This document shows positions 11,575-42,677 of a stretch of DNA of 64,000 nt, in pieces. Numbering within the stretch: the first letter of the stretch is position 1; each line of letters begins with the position of its first letter. Both the position numbers and the translations under genes were made by a program. The notes below the pieces were generated by a model. The model did not search any database, had not been told where the DNA came from, and worked only from the letters and a program-made list of their open reading frames with translations. This DNA comes from Agelaius tricolor. Its lineage: Eukaryota > Chordata > Aves > Passeriformes > Icteridae. Where the stretch lies: assembly GCA_023055355.1 (NCBI GenBank), contig JALJCS010000016.1, forward strand, positions 1,054,001-1,118,000, given 5' to 3'.

Positions 11575-12815
11575 GGAATTCATTTCCATCCCTTTTCCTC
11601 CTCGGCTCCTGCCCGCGGGCTGCATCCAGGCCCTGCCCGTGTTTGGGTGTCACTCCTGGCATCTCCTGCTCCTTTGGGCTGCAGATGAAAAACATCTCCC
11701 AGTTTTACAGCAGCTCCTTGGGCCCATTCCCGGCCGGCCATTCCCGCCTGGCAGTGTCTCCTGAAAAACATTTGGCATCTCCTGTTCCTCTTTGTTTCGA
11801 GCCCCAATCCAGCTCTGCCTGGAGTCCTCCCAGGATTTTTTTTCCCTATTTTTTCCGTCGGGACTCAGGTGTTTTCCACGCCGATAACACCCCCGAGTCA
11901 CCTGCCCAAACACGCTCCCATCCCGAGGGCCAAAGTCCGGGAATTGCACCCTGCCCTTGAGCGAGGAGGCTCAGCCCAAGCCCTCTTAGGCCCCGCCTAA
12001 TTAACCCGGCCTTATTAGCAGATAATCGCTGGACATTTAAGCAAATTATCCGCAATAAAAGTGGGACAATAATTCCAGTGTTTAGTTTCGCTCTGCTCCT
12101 TGCTGGAATCGGGCTCTGTTTGCCCGGAGTTACACATTATCCAGGACCTTTCGGCACCAACGGCTGCTCCGTGGCTTTGGATTGTTTAAAACCAGCCCGA
12201 GTCAGTAAAAGTTTGGATAAATATTGGATTTGGCCGAGTTTGCTGTTTGGATCAGGAACCCGATTGCTGCTATTGATTGACAGATGTGCCCAAATGTTTG
12301 GAAAGCCTGGCCTCGATTGGATTCGGGAAGGTGTTTGGGCAAACAGCCCTAATCCAAGGCAAACAGAATCCTTGGAAGCAGTTCCAGGCTGTGTTAGCAG
12401 AGCAAACGGAGGCTCTGCAAACAGCTTAGAAGAATCCGGCCACCTTCACGTAACCTTTGGAGGAGGGATTGATCCGGGGGGAGGCGGCCCGGAGTTTGCA
12501 CAGGGAGCAGATTGAGTGGGATCAGCGGGATATCGACCCCGGCGCAGGGTAAATGTTAGCGCTGAGCCCCGCCGGCCGCTCCCCCGCCCCGCGCTCCGTG
12601 GAATTTATCTTCTGCCGGAGCTCCGGGGCCGCGGCGCCGCAATAAAAAGGGATAACGGCTCGGGATGGAGCCGCTCCGCCCCGAGGCTCCTCCCGGGAAG
12701 GGCTCAGCCTCCCGCGGCCGCGGCGGGGATTGGCGGGGAGCGGGACACATGGATGGAGGCTCGGGAATGCCGAGCCGCGGGTGGGGTGGCGCGGGGAGAC
12801 GCGGATGGGATAAAG
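11575..12815. other. Intergenic, no gene recognised
   Basis: 12000-12300 is AT-rich complex sequence (ttagcagataatcgctggac, gcaaattatccgcaataaaa) and 12540-12790 is CpG-rich. This is a candidate regulatory element, but no motif set is decisive. A 145-aa plus frame at 12078-12515 shows no known family. Confidence 0.45.
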
Positions 12816-12819
12816 GGAT

Positions 12820-13460
12820 GGAATGGTGGGATGGAACGTGGATGCATGGGTGGGATGGCACGGGGATAAAAGGATGGGATGGCACAGGGATACATGGATG
12901 GGATGGAATATGGATACATGGATGGGATGGAATATGGATGCATGGATGGGATGGAACAGGGACAAAAGGATGGATGGAACATGGATGCATGGATGGGATG
13001 GAAAGGGAAAAAATAATGGGATGGCACATGGATAAAAGGATGGGATGGCATTTTTATGGCATTTATCCCTGGGATAAATGGGTGGGATGGCACATGGATA
13101 AAAGGATGGGATGGCACAGGGATACATGGATAGGATGGCACAGGGAGAAATGGATGGGATGGCACAGGGATAAAATAATAGGGTGGCACAGGGATAAAAG
13201 CATGGCATGGTACAGGGATCACAGAGGGGATAGAACACGGACGCGTGGATGGGATGGCACAGGGATGGATTGATGGGATAGAACCTGGATGAACTGATGG
13301 GATGGAACATGGATGGGGTGGCACAGGGATGGATTGATGGGATAGAACATGGGCGTGCCTCTAGGACGGCACATGGATTCACTGATGGAATGGCGCACGC
13401 GTGCACTGATGGGATGGAACATGGATACACCTCTGGAGTGGCACATGGATTCACTACAGG
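12820..13460. repeat. About 20-26-bp minisatellite
   Basis: Units of the type GGATGGGATGGCACAGGGAT with AACATGGATGCATGG variants, about twenty-six copies. Confidence 0.92.
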
Positions 13461-13464
13461 CCAG

Positions 13465-14520
13465 CCTTGGAAAAGGCGTTTGAAGGCGGATTTATCCCGT
13501 GGGAATCACAGCTGGCAGCACGGCTCCAACACCCCCCTGCTTCCAGCTGCCCATGGCATTCCCCAGTCACAGCCAGACCCTGGCTACTTACGGATGCCCT
13601 CCAGGCTCCTCCCTCTCTCCAGGGCACTTCCCAAAATTCTTGGGGCTGTATTTGGATGATCCTCGTGGGTCCCTTCCAGCCGAGGACGTTCCATGTCCCA
13701 TGGAAATGCCTCAAGCACCCACCTTGACCACAGCACTTCCTGCTCCAGGGAGATACGCAGGATACACGGAATATTCGGGATACACGGAATACTGGGGATC
13801 CAGGCCGGATTTGCGCGTGCAATTCCCGTGGCGTGGCTCTCCGTGCACAAGTGGCCATCCATGCATCCCGACGCCATCTGGGGCGCCAATTACCGGGAGC
13901 ACGCGCGGAATCGAGGTAATTACTCCCGCAAATTGGCCGTGTGATTGCACGGGCATCCCTGGGATATTCCAGGCCTTTTCCGAGCCAGGCTTCCAGAAAC
14001 TCCAATAGATTCCAAGTTACGTTGGAAATTATCTGCCCATCTGGCTGGGCCTGCCAAGAACGGCTGTTTATGGGCAGAGAGATTAAACAGCCGCTCTTGA
14101 TCGATGGTTTAATCATTGGAAGGGAGGGAAAGGCATTGGATTTTCCCAAGGATTGACCCAGGATCCGGAGACTAATGACAAGTTTAATTAAACAGGGAAT
14201 AACCAGCTTTTTCTCCTGAAGTATCCACTAAAAATGACCCTGGATACACGAGGAGAACGTGTCTGATGGATCATTGCTGCACTGAGAGGAGCCGTGGGTT
14301 TAAATAAGCCTGGATTAATTATTAAGCCTGACTTGCCTCCATTTCCAATGGCAGAAAACCTGGGAAGGGCTGGAGGAGTTCGTGGCCTCGCCTTTCCAGG
14401 GGGTTTCCATGCCTGGAGCTCCATCCCCTCTCTGCTCCTCACTCCAGTGGGTCACATCCAGCTCCATGGAAGCACCAGAGGAATTCCAGTGATCCCAGAG
14501 GAATCCATGGCATCTGTCCC
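13465..14520. other. Intergenic, no gene recognised
   Basis: Unique sequence. 13760-13800 has short gatacacggaatattcggg repeats; 14030-14330 is AT-richer. Confidence 0.5.
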
Positions 14521-14524
14521 CCTC

Positions 14525-14960
14525 AGGTGAGGCCTCACCTGCAGAGCTGCTCCAGCCCTGGATCCCAGCACCAGCAGGACCTGGAGCTGCTGGAGCAATT
14601 CCAGAGGAGGCCACGGAGCTGCTCCAGGGCTGGAGCCCCTCTGGAGCCAGGCTGGGAGAGCTGGGAATGTTCACCTGGAGAAGGGAAGAGCTCAGGGCCT
14701 GAAGGGGCTCCAGGAGAGCTGGAGAGGGACTGGGGACACAGGAATGAGGGACAGGATGCAGGGAACGGCTCCCACTGCCAGAGGGCAGGGATGGATATTG
14801 GGATATTGGGAAGAAATTGTTCCCTGTGAGGGTGAGGAGGGGCTGGGCTGGAATTCCCAGAGCAGCTGTGGCTGCCCCAGGATCCCTGGAAGTGTCCAAG
14901 GCCAGGTTGGAGCAGCCTGGGACAGTGGGAGGTGTCCCTGCCCATGGATCCCTCCCAGCC
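14525..14960 (+). mobile_element. CR1 LINE, longest copy in the window
   Basis: Sense CR1 that reaches upstream of the usual 3' fragment: gagctgctggagcaattcca, gctcagggcctgaaggggct, then cagagcagctgtggctgccc. Confidence 0.85.
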
Positions 14961-14964
14961 CAAA

Positions 14965-17265
14965 CCGGTTTGGGATTCTGGGAACAGAGGCACAAAAACG
15001 TGGGAATGTTCCCCACAGCAGGACAGGGATTAAAAGGCATTCCTGGCATTGTGCAGCCGTGGATAATTGTTCCATGGAAAGCAGCTCCCAGTGCCACACC
15101 AGGAGCACTTGGAGCAGGACACCACCCTGGGGTTTTTGGGAAAAGCTTTTTCCCATCACCAGTGGAGATCAGCAGGTTCAGCATTCCCAGAGGGCACAGG
15201 ACGATGGGATGGGATGGGATGGGATGGGATGGGATGGGATGGGATGGGATGGGATGGGGATGGGTGATGGAAATCCCTGACCTCAGCACCCAGATGATTC
15301 CCAATGCTCATCCAGCTCCTGGATGGATTCATCCCCTCCAGCACCAGGAACAGCCAGGATGTGCCAGGAGGAGCCTCTGGACTCAAATCTCTTCCCTTTT
15401 GTTCCTTTTTCTTTTGATTCCATGTCAAAAATTCCCAGCATTTATCGCACTTTTTGTGCTCCTTAACGGGAGCCTGGGTTTTTTTTAGGGATTATATAAA
15501 AATCCATATTTATGAGACGAGCAGGGATCAAGAACATGGAGATTTAAAAGATCCAATTATCTTCCCAAAGTTTGCCTTTATGTTCATCCTAATGAATCCA
15601 ATGTTTTCCAGGGAGATAATTGCCTTTCCCAGCTCGTTAGAATTCCAGCATTCCCTGATTTTCAATTTAAAAGGAGCCCGTGCCTCCTGCTTGAAGTCTT
15701 GGGTCCTCAAGGAATTCCTGAGGAGGAATTTTTTGTCCTGTACAATAAAAATAAAACTTCCTAAACATTCCTGGCATCCTCACTGGATGGAACATCCTTT
15801 TGTTGGGATGGGAAAGTCCGGAATGTGGGATTCAGAGGGAAAAGAGGGAAAGCAGAGGAAGGTTTGATAGGAGCTGCTGCCATGGGAGACACCAGGGAAC
15901 AAGTTCTGGCCTGGCCAAATAAAGTTGGGAATTCAGCCAGGAACTGGACAATTCCAAGGATAAATCCCACAGTTCCCAGAGCAGCAGCTCCATGCCCTGG
16001 CTGGGCATCCCAAACCCCAAGGATCATTTTGGAATCGTTATCCTTTGGGATTCCCATCAGGATAAAGATCCCAAAGCCTCCCACAGTCACACCGAGGGGG
16101 TTTCCAAGTCCTCCCACGCCCCTGGTCCCACTGGAGCCGATGGGATTCTTGGGATGTGCCCCAAACCAAGACAAAAGGGACAAAAAGCAGCAGGAATTGG
16201 TACCTGGAAAGGCTGAGCTGCCCCATTCCCAAGGAAAACAAGGATTTCCCAAGGAAAACCAGGATTTCCCAAGGAAGCAGCTATTTTCCCCATATTTTTA
16301 AATCCAGGCTCTTCCATGGACATCCAACCCCGCTGACATTCCAACCCTCCACTCGACCTATGGATCAGCATTCCTGGCAAAAGAGCAATTCCAAAAAAAC
16401 CCCAAAGCAAACCCCTTAAATTGCACTTTAATTGGATTTTCCAGAGGGTTATTAGGAAATGTTTCCAATCAAGGAGTAAATTGGGATTGTAATAAAATAT
16501 TCCATAAATATTTACATTGGCCCTGGCTCCACTTGAAAAGCAGGGACATTTTTCCCTCTTGGACACGCTGCCAAAGGAGCCGGTTGGAAAACCAAGGTCC
16601 CAGAGTCGCTTTGTTCCCATGCAGGAATGATCAGAGCAGGTTTTCCCCCCCAAATTCCACCTGGAAAGATTCCAGGTGCATCCCCGGTAAGTCTTGGGAT
16701 CCAAATGGGATGAGCAGAGGGAGCAGAGGAAGGAGAGGAGGGAAAAGTCTCCAAAGCTGCGGCATATCCCAAGGAATTTACGAGCTGTGTGGGGTGGGCA
16801 GGGCTCCAGCTCCATCTAATCTGGATCCAGATCCAAGGGAACCGTCTGGTTTCACGGGATGAGGCTTTAATCAGGTGTGGATCAAGGAATTTCCCAGGAG
16901 TAATTCAACCCAGGCTTTGTTTATTGCTCCCCCTGTGACCCCGGGCCAGGGCCCTCGTGCCATACTGAATCCGTTACCTGCTGATATCCCGGGATCCAAG
17001 AGGGATTAGGGAAAATTTGCCTGCTTTTCCAGATAAGCTGCTCTGTCTGTTGGAGCACAGAGGAAGGGGAGGTTTTTTCCAGCATGGAAAAGAAGCAGCC
17101 GGATTAATGGGAAGGGTTAGGAAAACACTGCTAGGGCAGGGATGAGCAATCCATGAAATATCCCATGGATTAAAAGGATCCCAGGGAAGCAGAGCTGGAG
17201 AGGGATGGGGATGCTCAGGGGTCATGGCCAGTCAGGAGGATCCTCACCCAGGATATCCTTTGAAG
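14965..17265. other. Intergenic, no gene recognised
   Basis: Unique except a (GGGAT)n run at 15194-15258. 15400-15800 and 16270-16520 are AT-richer. Confidence 0.5.
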
Positions 17266-17269
17266 GGAA

Positions 17270-17425
17270 ACCTTGGAAAAATCAGGACAGGCTTCCCAGA
17301 GAAGCTGTGGATGAATCCTTGGAAGTGTCCAAAGTCAGGTTGGATGGGAATTGAAACAACCTGGGATAGGGGAAGGCGTCCCTGCCCATGGCAGGGGTGG
17401 AATTGGATGGGATTGAAGGTTTAGG
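17270..17425 (+). mobile_element. CR1 LINE fragment
   Basis: Sense CR1: cttcccagagaagctgtgga, gtccctgcccatggcagggg. Confidence 0.78.
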
Positions 17426-17429
17426 AATA

Positions 17430-17715
17430 AAAATAAGGAGCCCGGGATTTGGGAACAAAAACCAGGATCCCGGATTTAGGATGGAAAATGAGAAAGTTCA
17501 AGGATTAGGAAGAAAAACTACCAGCCCAGGGTTTAGGATAAAAGATTAGGATCCCGGATTTAGGAACAAAATATAGGAGCCAAAAGTTTAGGAATAAAAG
17601 GAGCAAAAATTCAGAGCCCCAAGGTCTGGGAGGAAAAATTCCAAGCCCAAGGTTTACGAACAAAACTTAGGAGCAAAACCCAGGAGCCAAAAGTGTAGGA
17701 GTTAAAATTGGGATT
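17430..17715. repeat. Degenerate 26-30-bp repeat
   Basis: Units of the type ggagcccgggatttgggaac and aaaccaggatcccggattta, about nine copies. 17720-18350 after it is unique, with no gene. Confidence 0.75.
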
Positions 17716-18354
17716 GCAGAGTGCAAAAGGCTGGAAAACCCAATGGAAGGGGCTGGGAAAACAAGGAGCAGGAAGGAATCCTGGGTGGAAAATTTGGGAT
17801 TCCAATGAGCCCTCGGAGCTGCCAGTGGCACCAGGAGTTTCCCAGTTCCGGCCGCATCCCGGTGCTCCCTTCCCATGGAGCAGCCCCTTGGCAGCTCCCA
17901 ACAGCTGAGGATATTCCCATTTTCTCTGTCCTTTCCATGATTCCAAGGGACGGAGCCAATTGGCTCTGCCAGGGCTGACGGATGGGAGCCGACAGCGTCG
18001 CTTCCCATTAGGATTATTTCTGGGAATCCACACCGGGATGGCTCCGGCAGGAGCTCCCAGCTCCCATCTCCCAACTCCCCGGAACAATCTGCTGCTTCCC
18101 GATAGTTCAGGGAATGCGGGAAAAGCCGGGATGGGGACATTTATCGGCACCAAGGAGAAATCCTACGGGGAATGAAGGCTCGGGGTGGGATTTTAAAGAA
18201 ATCCTACCGGGAATGAAGGCTCAGGATGGGATTTTAGGAAAAGAGTGGAATCCCGGCCAAGGGCAACTTGGCTGGAATGTGAAAATCATTCCCAGCAGCT
18301 CTGGGACGCTTAAAGGCATTTTAAGGACATTGGGGACAAATCCATGGATGGGAA

Positions 18355-18610
18355 TGCCATGGAATGCTGTGGGTGGGAAGGGATTAAATCCCATCCCATT
18401 CCATAGGCAGGGAACCTCCCACTATTCCAGGGTGCTCCAACCCCCATCCAGCCTGGCCTGGAACATTCCAGGGATCCAGAGGCAGCCGCAGCTTCTCTGG
18501 GAATTCCATCCCAGCCCCTCCCAGGGGACAATCCCTTCCCAGTATCCCATCTGAATCCCCTTTTCCATTCCCTGTGTCCTGTCCCTCCATCCCTTGTCCC
18601 AAGGGACAAG
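18355..18610 (-). mobile_element. CR1 LINE fragment
   Basis: Antisense CR1: cctcccactattccagggtg, gaggcagccgcagcttctct, ctgtgtcctgtccctccatc. Confidence 0.82.
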
Positions 18611-19114
18611 GGAACTCCTTTTCCCTGCTTGTTTTTTCCAGGATGAGGGAAAGAGCATTCCCAGCTGGAATGTTGGGATGTGGCTGGGTGGAAGTTTGGG
18701 ACACAGAGGTGGGAAGAGCCAGGGCGGGATTGACTCCGGAATGATCCCATCCCATGGAATGGGATCAAACCCTTGCTCCATCCATGGAATGCTGTGAGCT
18801 GGGAACGAGCTGGAATCTGCTGCTGATCCAAGGAGGCTTTTCCATGGTTTGCTGGAAAACAGGGATGGGAATCCCGGTGCCACACTGACACCTCATGGAA
18901 AAAGCGCTCCTTGCAATTCCAGCACTCCAGGGATGGATTTTTTGGGATAAACGCTTGGATTTTGCTGCCCACTTTGTCCTGATAAAGATGGTTGGGATAA
19001 AGGGATATTTCCCTGGAATTAAAGGGATTGGGACCAGGATCTGACTGGGAAAACCTGGAGATCTTGGAGCTGCAAATCCAACATCCCCCCTCCAACCTCT
19101 GCCCTTTGCCGAGG

Positions 19115-19375
19115 CTTTGGAGGAAAATAAAATAAATAAAAGTAAAAATAGAAATAAAAATCAGAATTAAAATTAAAATAATTAAAATAAGAAGAAAAAT
19201 TTAAAAATAAAAATTAAATTAATAAAATATGAATAAAAATAAAAATAGACATAAAATTAAAATTAAATTAAGAAGAAAAATTTAAAAATAAAAGAAAATT
19301 AAATTGAATTAAAAATAAGAATAAAAACAAAAAATAAAAGTAAAATAAAATTACAAAAATAAAATTATCAAATCC
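19115..19375. repeat. A-rich AAATAAAAATTAAA tract
   Basis: 260 bp of nearly pure A/T on plus with degenerate AAATAAA units. 18615-19110 and 19380-19825 on either side are unique and gene-free. Confidence 0.92.
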
Positions 19376-19829
19376 AATGGAGCTGATTCAGAATTCCCAG
19401 TGTTTTCAACCTTTTCCTGTATCCAAACCGTCTCCATGAGCATCAGTTCCTCGTGTATCCTGGTTTCCCACAGGAATATTCCCAATGGGATTTAACTTGT
19501 CACTGGGATAATGGAATCCAAATCCAAGAGATGGCTCCTCATTAACGATTAATGAACTCATTAAATCCCACAAGTAAGAGCCTTTCCCTGAGTTTTCCAT
19601 CATTCCTCAGTGGTCATCCCTATCCCTATCCCAATCCTTCCAGGGGGGCAGGCAGAAGTCTGGGAGCAGGGAAGCTGCCCAGGCTGGGATTTTCCAAGGG
19701 GTCATTCCTTGTCCCAGGGCAGAGCCTGATTCTGGCTGGGAAAGGCTCAGGAAGCAGCACCAATTCCCAAGGATAGGTTATCCCTATCCCAACGCCAATC
19801 CCAACCCTCCCACAGCAAGAGGCAGGAGG

Positions 19830-20050
19830 AGGGATGGGAGCAGGGACGGGAGCAGGGATATTCCCAGGAGGGATGGGAACAGGGATATTCCCAGGAGCAG
19901 GGACGGGAGCAGGGATATTCCCAGGAGGGATGGGAACAGGGATATTCCCAGGAGCAGGGACGGGAGCAGGGATATTCCCAGGAGGGATGGGAACAGGGAT
20001 ATTCCCAGGAGCAGGGACGGGAGCAGGGATATTCCCAGGAGCCATTCCCG
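19830..20050. repeat. About 54-bp minisatellite, four copies
   Basis: Unit of two halves, GGGATATTCCCAGGAGCAGG and GGGATATTCCCAGGAGGGAT; GGGATATTCCC is itself a short palindrome. Confidence 0.93.
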
Positions 20051-20169
20051 CTCCCAGGGCCGGGCAGGGCTCGGGAAGCGGCGCCATTCCCGTGGTTTTC
20101 CTGCCCCATCTAGCGGCGCTCCGGGAGAGCTGCTTCCCACGGATCCAGCCGGGAGCTGCCTCTGGAGCT

Positions 20170-20545
20170 CATGGAATTCCGGAGGGGCTGGAAAAGCTCT
20201 CCCTTTGTCCCTCCTGAGCTCTGGAATCCCAGCAGGGGAAGGGCCTGGAGCTCCTGGAGAAATTCCAGAGGAGATCCCGGAGCTGCTTTGCTCTGCTGGG
20301 AGAGCTGGGAATGTTCCCCTGGAGAAGGGAAGGATCCAGGGACAGGACACAGGGAATGGCTCCCAGTGCCAGAGGGCAGGGATGGATGGGAGATTGGGAA
20401 TTAGGAATTCCCAGCTGGGATGGAATTCCCAGAGAAGGGAATTTCCAGGCTCCTCCTGGCTCCCTGAAACATCCAAGGCCAGCTTGGAGCACACCCTGGG
20501 ATAGTGGGAAGTGTCCCTGCCCTCAGGATGAGCTTTAAAATCCTT
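20170..20545 (+). mobile_element. CR1 LINE fragment
   Basis: Sense CR1: ggagctcctggagaaattcc, gggacaggacacagggaatg, ggatagtgggaagtgtccct. It ends about 300 bp from the KIF23 poly(A) signal. Confidence 0.82.
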
Positions 20546-20824
20546 TACAATCCCAATCCAAGCCCTTCTGAGATTTGAGGATTCCAAACCTTGGGAAGAA
20601 AAGCTTCTCCCTGGGCTGGAACCCTTGGATCGAGGCAATCTCTCAAAACGGCCCCAAATGGCCCCGAATTTCCTTTGCAGACCTGAGGGTAAAATTGTCC
20701 CAACCCCATCTCAGGATCCAAGCAGATCCCAGGATTTACCATCCCAAAAAACACCTCTGATCCCAGCTTTCTGCAAAGCCAGGGAAGATGCTCCCCTTGG
20801 ATTTCCCTAAAAACCAGGAAGAGG

Positions 20825-21478
20825 GTTGGGAATAAAAGTATTTATTGAACAACTTGCAGGGACACAAAGTGAGCCAATTCCCACCCTATCTGTGAGGAAA
20901 TCCCCTTTCCCCCCCCATTCCCACATGGAAAACATTCCAGAATTCCCTCACGCCCCAAAGCAGCTGGGATGTGAATTCCCACTGCTCCCAGGATTTTGGG
21001 TGACTCTGGAATGTTCTGACACACTTAAATACCCTAAATCCATTCTTGCCAGAAGAAATCTGAATTCCCAAGGTTTTCCTGCTTCCAGTAAAATTGGGAA
21101 TGGCCAAAAACACCCTTAAAGTGCTGGACTGCAGCTCGGAATAGCAGCGGTTGGGTCTCCCAAAAGAGAGGGAATGACCAGAAAAGATGGATTTGGGATT
21201 AAAAAACTGGGAAAACGCTGGAAAAGTGTCCCAGGGAAAAGCCTGCTGGCACTGTCCGTAACGATCCAGCCCCGTTCGAAATTCTAGAGGGACCTTTGGG
21301 ATTCCCCTAAATCTATGGGAAAGGACAGATCCATCCAGAAGTTCTTTGGGATCACCAACGGAGCCATTTCCCAGCTTCCCTAAAAACCTCTGGGAATGAG
21401 CACAAAGCGGTTCCTGAGGAGCAGTGGCAGCAGAGCATTCCTCAGGCTGGGAAAATCCGGGACTCCAGCAGGAAAAGT
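20825..21478 (-). terminator. KIF23: KIF23 3' UTR and poly(A) signal
   Basis: The stop codon ends at 21479. The first clear AATAAA on the minus strand is at 20846-20841 (TTTATT on plus), giving a 3' UTR of about 650 nt. The UTR is unique sequence with no recognised element. The cleavage point near 20825 is inferred. Confidence 0.6.
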
Positions 21479-40055
<18,577 letters not shown>

Positions 40056-40270
40056 GTCGCGGGTGGCGCCGCTGTCGCGACAGGGCCCGGGACTCGCGCT
40101 GCGGGGCTGGCAGCGGCCGCGCGCCCTTGAGATTCAAATCTGTCCAATCAGCGAGCACGGCGCCGCTGACGTCGCCACGCACGGCACGTCACCACGGCAA
40201 CGCGGAAAGGGCCGCGGCCCGAAGCGCGGGCGCTCCCTGCTGGTAGCGGGGGTGGAGGGGACGCGGGTTC
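40056..40270 (-). promoter_or_regulatory. KIF23: KIF23 CpG-rich promoter with CHR, CCAAT and X-box motifs
   Basis: GC-rich sequence just upstream of the KIF23 ATG. On the transcript strand I see a CHR-type TTTGAA at 40138-40133, an inverted CCAAT box (ATTGG) at 40148-40144 only 5 bp further upstream, a CRE-like TGACGTC near 40167-40173, and at 40188-40201 GTCACCACGGCAAC, which fits the RFX X-box consensus GTNRCC-N2-RGYAAC. CHR plus CCAAT is the known layout of DREAM/MuvB-controlled G2/M genes, which include KIF23. The start site near 40080-40120 is inferred. Confidence 0.7.
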
Positions 40271-40394
40271 GAATCCCGGCCCCGGCCGATCCCGGTTTTT
40301 TTCCCCCCTTTTTATCCGTTTAATTCCGATCTTTCAGGAAAACAGGTGGAATGCAGACCGTTTGCAGGGCCAGGGCTTCCCTGTGAGCCTGCCT

Positions 40395-40690
40395 GGAGGT
40401 GAATCAGTCACTCAGTTCATTCCCAACCTGATGGAAATGAGTGAATTCCCAATTTGTTGGAAAATGAGTGAATTCCCAACCTGTTGGAAATAAATCACAA
40501 ACTGTGGAAACAGGTTAATTCCCAACACGTGGAAAACTAGTTAATTCCCAACCCAATGGAAATGAGTGAATTCTCAATCTGTTGGAAATGAGTTAATTCC
40601 CAACCTGTTGGAAATAATTCCCACCCTGTAGGAAACGAGTTAATTCCCAACCTGATGGAAATGAGTTAATTCCCAACCTGTGGGAAATGA
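40395..40690. repeat. Roughly 28-bp minisatellite between KIF23 and PAQR5
   Basis: Units of the type GAGTTAATTCCCAACCTG followed by TTGGAAAT, about nine copies, just upstream of the KIF23 promoter. From 40690 to 41460 the sequence is unique and no gene is seen. Confidence 0.85.
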
Positions 40691-41459
40691 TCCGTGGTGG
40701 AAAATAACCGTGGAAATGTGGTGCTGGGACATGTGGGAAAAATCCTGCAGAACAAGTCCAGGGAAAAGCAAACTTCCTTCCCAGGGAATGGATTCCAATG
40801 GGGAACTGGGGAGAGGGATTCAATTTCTTTTAAATTCCAGGGAATTCCCATTTTTAGTCCAAAGTCCTGAATGTTTCCACAAGGCTTTGAGGATATTTAA
40901 AGAAAAAAAAAAGGATAAAATCACCTGGAGGAGCCCGAAGATCCTGCTTTTTTCCAGCTTTTCCAAATCCTCATGGCTTAGGAGGGGTGAGGGAGGTTTG
41001 CTGGAATTTCATCCCCAATTCCTTTGGCACTTGGTGTGGATCAACATTCCACAAATAAATATCCCAGTTTATTTCCTTGGAACAACTGGACACGGAGTTT
41101 TCATTTCTCCTGGGAAGGGAATTGAGGAAAATCCAGAGATCTTTGGTAAAAAGCAGGAAAAATCCTCTCCCTGCTCCAAGATCCAGCATCGCCCATTCCA
41201 TGCGTTCAGCCGGAGGATTCTGTGGAATTCTGGCATTCCATCCCCTTTGGAATGCAGTTTTCCCAAAATTCCCGGCACTGGAGAGGACGGGAGGATTTCA
41301 GTTCAAAAGTTGAATGACCTGGAATAATCCTGGGATGATTCCCGATGTTTTTCCGGGCTCTCCAATCCCAGCTGGATTCCTCCCCGGTCACAGCAGCTCC
41401 CAAAGTAAATAAACTCTGGAATTATCAGCAATGATCTCCAAAGGAATTCGATTTCCCAG

Positions 41460-42677
41460 GAATATTTTTATTATTAAGCAGAATAAAATCAGTGATTTAT
41501 ATTAATTTAAAAAAACCTTTGGTAAAACAATTCCAGTGCTTATAAATATCCTGAAAATCCCGCTCAGCGTTCCCAAGGATTGATTTATCCCATATTTAAC
41601 CCGTTCATCCCAGATTTTATTGTGATATCCCAAATTCCAGCAGCTCCCAAAGTGCAGCAGTCAGACCTCGGCAAAGGCAATTAAAGGAAATTGATGGAAG
41701 ACCCGTGGGATTATCCAGGAAAATATTCCCAAAGAACAAAGCGTGTGCCATGTTCCTGCAGGGAAATCCAAGAGGAAAACCTGGATCTTGGAAAAGCCTG
41801 GAGCTCCAGGCTCCTCCTGCAAAATCCAGGAGCAGCAGGGAAGGAAAACAAGGAACAGCAGAGGGAAAATCCTGGGAATTCTTTAAAATTCCAGGCTGCT
41901 TTTAACCCTTGAGCTGTCCCAAATCCTGCTTTTCTCCCGGCATCCCCCCGTGGATCCCAATCCCAAAACATTCAAAACCTTTCCCTAAAGGATGCGGGAT
42001 CCCGGGAGGTTGGGGTGTGGAGCTCTCCCGACTCCCACCCCAAATCCCAGGATCCAGGATGGAATTCCTCAATTCCTTAATTCCATCTCCCCCCCCACCC
42101 CGTGGAAACTTGGAATTCCCACAGCAGTGAACTTCTCAGGATTTCCTGGAATGAGACCCTGGCAGGGCTTTCCTGCAGGAACATCCCACTGGGGCTCTCT
42201 CCTGGAATCCCTTTTCTTGGATAAAGAGTGGAGCCGGTGGGAATTAAACTGGGAGGGAAACTCCAGTCCCTCCATCCCACCTTCCCAGGCACTTGGGCTG
42301 AGTGCAAGGCTTGGAATTCCAGAGGATTTCCACATCCCAGGGGAAATGGGGAATTAGGGAGTGCTTGGCTTCACCAAGAATCTCCCAGCTGGCGATGCCA
42401 ACATTCCCTGGATTATTTTCCAAGGCAGACCTGAGGGATCCTGGATTCTATGGGAAGCAGGAGCGCTTCCCTCCCTTTTCAGGGATGAAATCCTGATTGT
42501 TTGACGCTTTCCCTGTGGATAACAACAGTATGGGAAACATTTCCCAGCCCATCCACGGATAAAACCGGTGCAGTTTTCCCTTGGGAAATTCCCAAAGAAA
42601 TATTTCCAGACTATCCAATTGCCCCATGGACACCTCTGGAATGGGACTGCTCCTGGAAATCCGAGGCAATCCCTGAT
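41460..42677 (-). terminator. PAQR5: PAQR5 3' UTR and likely poly(A) signals
   Basis: After the stop at 42680-42678 the minus strand carries AATAAA near 41614-41619 and at 41472-41467, with another at about 41070. The 41467 signal would give a 1.2-kb 3' UTR and leave only about 1.3 kb to the KIF23 promoter. Which signal is used cannot be decided from sequence. Confidence 0.45.

Noticed and set aside
12078..12515. 145-aa plus-strand open frame starting MFSFALLLAGIGLCLPG
   Set aside because: Hydrophobic start looks signal-like, but the rest resembles no protein and there is no supporting exon structure.
1..20820. RPLP1, the gene downstream of KIF23 in human
   Set aside because: I looked for its acidic MGFGLFD end and N-terminal sequence on the minus strand and did not find them; it probably lies beyond the left edge.
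40200..40305. Complete tRNA gene at the B-box
   Set aside because: Acceptor and D-arm pairing cannot be formed with the upstream sequence; only the T-loop is tRNA-like.
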